A program made the translations under genes and the position numbers. Under the pieces are notes generated by a model that had not been told where the DNA came from, did not search any database, and worked only from the letters and a program-made list of their open reading frames with translations. DNA of 10,006 nucleotides, from NCBI GenBank assembly GCA_017398245.1, contig JAFQGN010000145.1, positions 1-10,006 of the forward strand. The letters run 5' to 3'. This stretch comes from Clostridia bacterium. Its GTDB lineage: Bacteria; Bacillota_A; Clostridia; Christensenellales; Aristaeellaceae. Below are positions 6,107-10,006 of the stretch, in pieces. Numbering within the stretch: position 1 is the stretch's first letter; each line of letters starts with the position of its first letter.

Positions 6107-7207
6107 TTACAGTTCTACGCCGAATTTTGCCGCCCAGCGCTTGGCGTCGTCTGCGTTGGCAAAATGGCCTTCGCCGATGAACACCTGCCCGGGGTCTGTG
6201 ATGACGGGGTTGAGCGTGCCGTCGGGCAGAAGCGCGCAGGAGAGCAGCTTTTTGCCGCCGGCGAGGATGCGCGCGATCAGCTCGGTCCAGTCCATGCTCA
6301 GCGCGGGGCCGTCGCCCGGCACCCACTGGATGGCCTTGACGCCCTCCATAGCCAGCAGCATGTCCAGATGCGGGATCTCGCCCACGCCGTCCAGATGGTA
6401 CAGCGTGTTCGTCAGCCGCTTGGCGCTGCTGTCCAGTTCAGGCGCGACGAAGGTTTTGAACATGCTCGGGCTGATCATGTAGGAAAAATCGCTCTGGAGG
6501 ATATAGCTGGGCTCTTCATCATAAAGGTTGAACCACTGCGAGTAGCCCATGCGCTCGCTGCCGATGATCTCGTTGATCAGATCGTAGCATTTGAACCATT
6601 CGCGCTGGATCTCTCCGACGCAGCGCAGAACCTCTTCCGGCTCATCGTACAGGTCCATCAGCAGGTTTTCCGTGCCGCGGAAGCTGGCCAGCACGTCCAT
6701 CACGCCGCCCAGATCCGCCATGCTCATCACGACCGCTCCGCGCCATTTTACCATGCCGGCTTCGTATATGTTCAGCACCCTGCGCAGATACGGGTTGTTC
6801 TTATCCAGCTCAAAATGGAGTTCGCACAGCGGCATATCGGCCTTGGGGGCTTCGAACCAGACGGTCTCCTTGCGTGCGTTCGGCCTGCAGCCGAGGAACG
6901 CGGCCAGAACGCCCGGGCCGAACGAATTGAAGTTCAGGAAGGGGAACGCTTCGCCAAGATACCGCTGGGTGGAAAACTGGTAATCGTGTGCATCGATAAA
7001 CTGCTGGGGAGAGATGCTCTCATCCCACGCGGTGGCAAACTGCAGCGTGGGGTTGGTCGATTCCTTCCGCCAGGAAGGCTGGTCTGTCAGCACGGCGCCT
7101 GCAATGGGCCTGCCCAGCTCGCCCTTCCACCAGCTGCGGTAGGTGTTACGCAGCTTCTCGTAATCGGCCTTTGTGTAGGCAATGGACTTCGCGAAACCAT
7201 CCTGCAT
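6107..7207 (-). CDS. Uroporphyrinogen decarboxylase-like (URO-D superfamily) protein
   Basis: A 366-residue soluble protein of the URO-D superfamily, which includes HemE and corrinoid-protein methyltransferases of the MtaA/CmuA type. Landmarks are LRNTYRSWWKGELGRPI near the start, FGPGVLAAFLG, MADLGGVMDVLASFRG, and QSDFSYMISPSMFKTFVAPEL (residues 238-258). Next comes LYHLDGVGEIPHLDML with H271 and D273, then AIQWVPGDGPA. Methyltransferase members use H-x-C to bind zinc at the HLDG position. Here it is H-x-D, which fits the large uncharacterised subfamily rather than MtaA. It is therefore unlikely to be the haem enzyme; substrate unknown. A longer frame reaches 7252, but AAGGAGGA (minus strand, 7222-7215) lies seven bases before the ATG at 7207, which decides the start. 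It is the second gene of the operon, nine bases before the next. Confidence 0.86.
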   Translation of the reverse strand: MQDGFAKSIAYTKADYEKLRNTYRSWWKGELGRPIAGAVLTDQPSWRKESTNPTLQFATAWDESISPQQFIDAHDYQFSTQRYLGEAFPFLNFNSFGPGVLAAFLGCRPNARKETVWFEAPKADMPLCELHFELDKNNPYLRRVLNIYEAGMVKWRGAVVMSMADLGGVMDVLASFRGTENLLMDLYDEPEEVLRCVGEIQREWFKCYDLINEIIGSERMGYSQWFNLYDEEPSYILQSDFSYMISPSMFKTFVAPELDSSAKRLTNTLYHLDGVGEIPHLDMLLAMEGVKAIQWVPGDGPALSMDWTELIARILAGGKKLLSCALLPDGTLNPVITDPGQVFIGEGHFANADDAKRWAAKFGVEL

Positions 7208-7238
7208 GCGTTTGTCCTCCTTGTCGCAAGGCTGTTTG

Positions 7239-7589
7239 TTATAATTTAACATTGCGCGCGCTCTCTGTCAAGGAATCCGGCGTAAGCACGGCATACGGGA
7301 ATCGGGAGATATCGCTTTGAAAACGCTGCGAGCGGAACGCGCACCGGTTTTCCGAAAGCAGGTTCACCAGCGCTCCCGTGCGCAGGTCTCGCGCCATCAG
7401 CCGGGGCAGCCGCCTTGGCGCGCCGAGCCAGCCGTCGTCGCCCGGCAGAATGCTCTCGAGCCGGGAGATATCGCCGTGCGGCGCAGGCCGTTCATTGCCG
7501 AGCCAGCCGTCGCCTGCCCATTCTTCCTGAAGAAGATCGCCTGCCTTCAGCGTGCGCAGAAAACGGTTCATCCTTTCGATCGTCAGCAT
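7239..7589 (-). CDS. Hypothetical 116-residue protein with internal repeats
   Basis: I do not recognise this protein. It is the first gene of the minus-strand operon. A near-perfect ribosome binding site, AAGGAGGT (minus strand, 7603-7596), lies six bases before the ATG, and an extended -10 promoter lies just upstream; these make it a real gene rather than a chance frame. No membrane segment or signal peptide is evident. The N-terminus is basic and amphipathic (MNRFLRTLKAGDLLQEEW). The motif DGWLG occurs at residues 27-31 and 52-56, and DISR at 40-43 and 93-96; both repeats are near-identical at DNA level. It may bind something through these WLG turns, or may be a remnant of a longer protein. 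Thirty-one bases separate its stop from the URO-D-like start, and they hold that gene's ribosome binding site. Confidence 0.7.
   Translation of the reverse strand: MLTIERMNRFLRTLKAGDLLQEEWAGDGWLGNERPAPHGDISRLESILPGDDGWLGAPRRLPRLMARDLRTGALVNLLSENRCAFRSQRFQSDISRFPYAVLTPDSLTESARNVKL
7303..7512. repeat. Two pairs of exact direct repeats inside the 116-aa gene
   Basis: GCCGAGCCAGCCGTCG occurs at 7422-7437 and 7497-7512, 75 bases apart. CGGGAGATATCGC occurs at 7303-7315 and 7462-7474, 159 bases apart. Both distances are multiples of three, so the repeats encode the same residues (DGWLG and DISR) in the same frame. Confidence 0.85.
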
Positions 7590-7603
7590 GCGGACACCTC
7601 CTT

Positions 7604-7632
7604 GCTATAGAATGATTATAGCACAATGATTA
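7604..7632 (-). promoter_or_regulatory. Extended -10 promoter of the four-gene operon, with flanking repeats
   Basis: On the minus strand TGC-TATAAT (7623-7615) is a perfect extended -10; no good -35 lies at 16-18 bases, as is usual for this class. GCTATA and TATAGC (7604-7609, 7617-7622) flank seven bases across the -10 and start region. AATGATTA is repeated at 7611-7618 and 7625-7632. A repressor binding here would cover the start site. Confidence 0.68.
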
Positions 7633-7677
7633 AAAAATAGAATATAAATCAATTTAGAAATGGAAAGGGTCTAATTT

Positions 7678-7716
7678 ATCGACTTTATCATGCTGGGTCG
7701 ATTTCTGCTCTATAAT
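7678..7716 (+). promoter_or_regulatory. Promoter and possible operator of the XRE-family gene
   Basis: A perfect -10 (TATAAT, 7711-7716) lies 31 bases before the start codon; the -35 is weak (TTATCA at 7685-7690 would need a 20-base spacer). An inverted repeat, ATCGAC (7678-7683) and GTCGAT (7697-7702), sits just upstream of the -10, and GGGTC-N-A-TTT-like sequence recurs near 7668 and 7695. This suggests control by a bound regulator, perhaps the XRE protein itself. Confidence 0.5.
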
Positions 7717-7747
7717 ACTTGCATTGGAAAGCGGAGGAGAGCATGAA

Positions 7748-8059
7748 ATGATCGGCGAGCGGCTGTTGGAATTGCGAAAGGACGCGGGCTTGACGCAGGA
7801 TGAGCTTGCGGCGATCCTGAATATCAACAAGCATTCCATATCGGCCTACGAGCGCGACAAAGCCGAGCCGCCGGATGCGATCAAGATCGCCATCGCGCGC
7901 TATTTTGACGTTTCGGTCGATTATCTTCTGGGCCTGACAGACAACCCGCTTGCGCCGGAAAGCCGCGCGCAGGCCGTGCGCCTGCCGGAGGGGTTCCCGC
8001 CGGAGCGGCTGGCAGAGCTTTTGCGCTATATCGAATTTCTGGCCCGCAAGGGCGATTGA
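7748..8059 (+). CDS. XRE-family (Cro/cI-like) helix-turn-helix transcriptional regulator
   Basis: A 103-residue DNA-binding protein. Residues 3-60 form a classic HTH_3 domain: IGERLLELRKDAGLTQDELAAIL, NINKHSISAYERDKAEP, then AIARYFDVSVDYLLGLTD. The short C-terminal part (LPEGFPPERLAELLRYIEFLARKG) looks like a dimerisation helix rather than a ligand domain. A TTG-led frame starts at 7724, but the ribosome binding site GGAGGA (7733-7738) is nine bases from the ATG at 7748, which I chose. A tiny out-of-frame ATG-AAA-TGA at 7743 overlaps this start. The gene is divergent from the four-gene operon and is its likely regulator; autoregulation is usual in this family. A terminator follows directly. 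Confidence 0.93.
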   Translation: MIGERLLELRKDAGLTQDELAAILNINKHSISAYERDKAEPPDAIKIAIARYFDVSVDYLLGLTDNPLAPESRAQAVRLPEGFPPERLAELLRYIEFLARKGD

Positions 8060-8087
8060 GAGGACGGATGAAAGCCCGTCCTTTTTA
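8060..8087 (+). terminator. Rho-independent terminator of the XRE gene
   Basis: AGGACGG and CCGTCCT (8061-8067 and 8076-8082) form a 7-bp stem with an 8-base loop, followed by a run of T's. It starts immediately after the XRE stop codon, isolating that gene from the HAD gene. Confidence 0.85.
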
Positions 8088-8182
8088 TTCTGTGCAAATA
8101 TACGGTGAACGCCTGTGCGCTTGCCCTGCGGCGCAGAAACTTAAAAATATGCAGGAGGCTATCCTCCTTGGCGAAATCCGCC

Positions 8183-8211
8183 TTGCTCTGCTGCGCGGTT
8201 TCGGGTACAAT
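8183..8211 (+). promoter_or_regulatory. Sigma-A-type promoter of the HAD hydrolase gene
   Basis: TTGCTC (8183-8188) and TACAAT (8206-8211) are spaced by exactly 17 bases. Transcription would start near 8218, only a few bases before the ribosome binding site. In the 90 bases upstream there is a small inverted repeat (AGGAGG / CCTCCT, 8153-8168) but no convincing gene. Confidence 0.68.
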
Positions 8212-8236
8212 GGGCAGGTGCAAAGGAGTGGTTCGC

Positions 8237-8875
8237 TTGAAGACGTGGCTGTTTGATTTTGACGGGACTCTGGTCGATTCCATGCCCACATATGTCTCGG
8301 TCATGCTGCGCATATTGGATGAAAACGGCGTTGCCTACGGCGACGATATTGTGAAGATCATCACGCCGCTGGGCTATAGGGGCACGGCGGAGTATTTTGT
8401 GCAGCTGGGCGTACGGCTGCGCGTGGAGCAGATCATGGCGAAGATGACCGAATACGCCCTGCATGAATACGCCAACAATGTGCAGGCAAAAGCGCATGTG
8501 GCGCAGGTGCTGCGCCTGCTCAAGGAGCGCGGAGACGATCTGAACGTGCTCACTGCCAGCCCGCACACCATGCTCGATCCGTGTCTGAGGCGGCTGGGGG
8601 TGTTCGAACTGTTCCGCAACGTCTGGTCGTGCGATGATTTCGGCACCACGAAGGCTGACCCGGAGATCTACCGCATGGCGGCGCAAAGGCTGGGCAGGCC
8701 AATCGACGAGGTCTGGTTTCTGGACGATAATTACAATGCCGACTGCACGGCCAAGCAGGCGGGCATGCTGGTTTGCGGCGTGTACGACGATTCCTCCAAG
8801 GAATACGAGGCGGAAATGCGCGCGGTTACCGATGCCTATGTGTACGATTTTTCGGAACTGCCCGATCTGAAATAA
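8237..8875 (+). CDS. HAD-superfamily hydrolase (phosphoglycolate phosphatase-like, subfamily IA)
   Basis: A 212-residue cytoplasmic phosphatase-type enzyme with all four HAD motifs. Motif I is FDFDGTLVDS (nucleophile D7, acid D9), motif II is VLTAS (T106), motif III is K139 in TTKADPEIY, and motif IV is FLDDN (D163, D164). The alpha-helical insert after motif I (residues 16-90) is the C1 cap of subfamily IA, the group of phosphoglycolate phosphatase and beta-phosphoglucomutase; the substrate cannot be read. An in-frame ATG at 8105 would add 44 residues, but that stretch contains the promoter and is not family-like. TTG at 8237 is eight bases after AAAGGAG (8222-8228) and places motif I at residue 7, where it belongs. 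The gene has its own promoter and terminator, so it is probably monocistronic. Confidence 0.9.
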   Translation: MKTWLFDFDGTLVDSMPTYVSVMLRILDENGVAYGDDIVKIITPLGYRGTAEYFVQLGVRLRVEQIMAKMTEYALHEYANNVQAKAHVAQVLRLLKERGDDLNVLTASPHTMLDPCLRRLGVFELFRNVWSCDDFGTTKADPEIYRMAAQRLGRPIDEVWFLDDNYNADCTAKQAGMLVCGVYDDSSKEYEAEMRAVTDAYVYDFSELPDLK

Positions 8876-8879
8876 AGAT

Positions 8880-8907
8880 AAGCGGCTGCGCTGTGCGGCC
8901 GCTTTTT
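8880..8907 (+). terminator. Rho-independent terminator of the HAD gene
   Basis: AAGCGGCTGC pairs with GCGGCCGCTT (10 bp with one G-T) around a 5-base loop and runs into TTTTT at 8903-8907, immediately after the HAD stop codon. Confidence 0.88.
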
Positions 8908-8958
8908 GTATGCAGAGTGAATCATGGTATTTTTGGCAAGGTTCCGCGTGCAGCGGCA

Positions 8959-8967
8959 TGCTAAAAT
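8959..8967 (+). promoter_or_regulatory. Putative extended -10 promoter of the AraC-APH fusion gene
   Basis: TGC-TAAAAT forms an extended -10, about 34 bases before the start codon, with no good -35 at the usual distance. A small dyad (CCGC-GTGCA-GCGG, 8944-8956) lies just upstream and could be an activator or autoregulatory site. Confidence 0.45.
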
Positions 8968-9000
8968 GGCTTTGCAATATAAGGGGGAGGGGACGAAGCA

Positions 9001-10006
9001 ATGTTTCCGGAAAAGGAGCGAGTCCTGCAGAAGGCGATCGACACGATCGAGCAAAGCCTGCGCGCGCAGATCAGCGTGGAAGAGCTGAGCGCACAGGCGG
9101 GCTTTTCGCAGACGCATTTCTGCCGCCTGTTTGAATCCGCCGCCGGGCTGAGCATCGGCCGGTATATCTCGCGCAGACGGCTGCTGCACGCCATTTGGGC
9201 CATCAGCCGCGGGATGTCGGCGACCGATGCCGCGCTGGAATATGGGTTCGATACGCACGCCGGCTTCTATAAGGCGTTCCGCAAGGAGTTCGGCTGTGCG
9301 CCGTCGGTCTGGCTGCGCACGCACAGAGCCGCCCGCCCCGCCAAAGTCTTGCTGAAAGAGGGGAAAGATATGGTCGAAAAGAAAAGCATACTGCAGGCCC
9401 TGCGCGCGTGGGGGCTCGAACACGAGAGTGTGAGCAGCATTTATTACGCAAACACAGGCAACAAGAGCGACAACGCGTTCTGGGTGGGCGATCAATACGT
9501 GATCAAGTGCTCGCAGAGCCTCGGAAAGATGCACCGGCAGGCGCAGCTGATGCAGGCGCTGCACCGGCATGGACTGGGCGTGGCTGTTGTGCCTGCGAAG
9601 GACGGCGCGCTGGTCGTACACGAGGCAGAGACGGACTTTTTGCTGACAGAACGGCAGGAGGGCGACCCGGCCGATGCCTTGAGCATCATGAACGAGCCGG
9701 AGAAGGCGCGCGCCGTCGGCGAAGGGCTTGCCCGGCTGCATGCCGCGCTGAAGGAATGCGATCCTTCCCTGTGCGAAGAAGAGGATCTGGAAAAGACGCT
9801 GCGCGAATGGGCGCTGCCGGCAGCCATGCGTGAAATGCAGCTGGACGCCGACTGGGCGCGAGGGTATATGGAACATTTTGCGGCCCTGTATCCGCTTTTG
9901 CCCAAACAGATCGTTCATCGCGATCCGAACCCGGATAACATGCTGCTGGTCGGCGGAACAGTCGCGGCGTTTCTGGATTTCGATCTGAGCCGCATCCTGC
10001 CGCGCA
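9001..10006 (+). CDS. AraC-type HTH regulator fused to aminoglycoside phosphotransferase-like kinase domain (3' end outside window)
   Basis: The frame opens at ATG 9001 and runs past the window end; 335 residues are visible. A purine-rich ribosome binding site (GGGAGGGG, 8985-8992) lies eight bases before the ATG. Residues 8-107 are a complete AraC/XylS DNA-binding domain with both helix-turn-helix units: ISVEELSAQAGFSQTHFCRLF, and MSATDAALEYGFDTHAGFYKAFRKEFG followed by APSVWLR. From about residue 125 a kinase-like domain of the APH/choline kinase family follows. Its likely ATP-binding lysine is K169 (QYVIKCSQS), the catalytic loop is H306-R-D-P-N-P-D-N313 with base D308, and the metal-binding D326 lies in FLDFD. 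So the key kinase residues are present. A plausible reading is a sensor or modifying enzyme that regulates its own locus; the ligand is unknown. The C-terminal lobe is cut off by the window. Confidence 0.9.
   Translation, partial: MFPEKERVLQKAIDTIEQSLRAQISVEELSAQAGFSQTHFCRLFESAAGLSIGRYISRRRLLHAIWAISRGMSATDAALEYGFDTHAGFYKAFRKEFGCAPSVWLRTHRAARPAKVLLKEGKDMVEKKSILQALRAWGLEHESVSSIYYANTGNKSDNAFWVGDQYVIKCSQSLGKMHRQAQLMQALHRHGLGVAVVPAKDGALVVHEAETDFLLTERQEGDPADALSIMNEPEKARAVGEGLARLHAALKECDPSLCEEEDLEKTLREWALPAAMREMQLDADWARGYMEHFAALYPLLPKQIVHRDPNPDNMLLVGGTVAAFLDFDLSRILPR

Noticed and set aside
5525..7249. 574-codon open frame on the plus strand opposite the URO-D-like and beta-sandwich genes
   Set aside because: It is antisense to clearly recognisable genes, has no ribosome binding site or family-like segments, and its composition (rich in H, A, Q, V) is typical of the antisense phase of GC-rich codons.
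7208..7252. 15-codon N-terminal extension of the URO-D-like protein
   Set aside because: The ribosome binding site for the ATG at 7207 lies inside this stretch, and the extension would overlap the end of the 116-aa gene.
7317..7610. 97-codon plus-strand frame opposite the 116-aa gene
   Set aside because: The minus-strand frame has a strong ribosome binding site and promoter and this one has neither; it also runs over the operon promoter.
8105..8236. 44-codon N-terminal extension of the HAD protein to an upstream ATG
   Set aside because: It would cover the HAD promoter, has no ribosome binding site, and would push motif I to residue 51 instead of the usual N-terminal position.
8149..8256. 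Short plus-strand frame (35 codons) and AGGAGG/CCTCCT hairpin before the HAD gene
   Set aside because: No ribosome binding site before the ATG, and the frame runs through the HAD promoter and start; the hairpin has no T-tract and its stem is only 6 bp.
8836..9918. 360-codon open frame on the minus strand opposite the AraC-APH gene
   Set aside because: Antisense shadow of the fusion gene and of the HAD terminator region; no recognisable domain or ribosome binding site.

Overview
The window looks like chromosomal DNA of a moderately GC-rich Clostridia-type bacterium (Bacillota), probably gut-associated. The evidence is near-consensus AGGAGG-type ribosome binding sites before most genes, sigma-A-like promoters, a FeoB followed by a FeoB-associated Cys-rich small protein, a Sat4/SatA-type acetyltransferase and a GH78-like glycosidase. 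The lineage is inferred from protein flavour only. I see no rRNA, tRNA, CRISPR array or insertion sequence.

Layout. (1) 1-1326, plus strand: the C-terminal half of ferrous iron permease FeoB and its Cys-rich membrane partner, ending in a strong terminator. Convergent to it (1544-1906, minus) is a short DtxR/MntR-type metal-dependent repressor with its own terminator, so 1-1970 is a metal-homeostasis block. (2) 2035-4856, plus strand: a strong promoter with an 18-bp palindrome in its spacer drives three overlapping genes: a cytoplasmic GH78-like glycosidase, a streptothricin acetyltransferase-like GNAT and a 76-residue conserved-looking protein. They end at a bidirectional terminator shared with the next, opposing operon. 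(3) 4860-7589, minus strand: a four-gene operon, read from right to left: a 116-residue protein of unknown function with internal repeats, a uroporphyrinogen-decarboxylase-like protein, a probable beta-sandwich (concanavalin-like) protein and an S51-type peptidase. (4) 7748-8059, plus strand: an XRE-family repressor-like protein transcribed divergently from that operon, across a 158-bp AT-rich intergenic region with repeats; it is the obvious candidate regulator. (5) 8183-8907: a single HAD hydrolase gene with its own promoter, a TTG start and a terminator. (6) 9001 to the window end: an open-ended gene fusing an AraC-type DNA-binding domain to an aminoglycoside-phosphotransferase-like kinase domain.

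The most interesting parts are the AraC-APH fusion, the uncharacterised XRE-controlled four-gene operon, and the palindrome-bearing promoter before the glycosidase/acetyltransferase operon. Several starts were moved from the longest open frame to the codon that best fits the ribosome binding site: the DtxR gene (1906), the glycosidase (2103), the URO-D-like gene (7207), the XRE gene (7748) and the HAD gene (8237, TTG).
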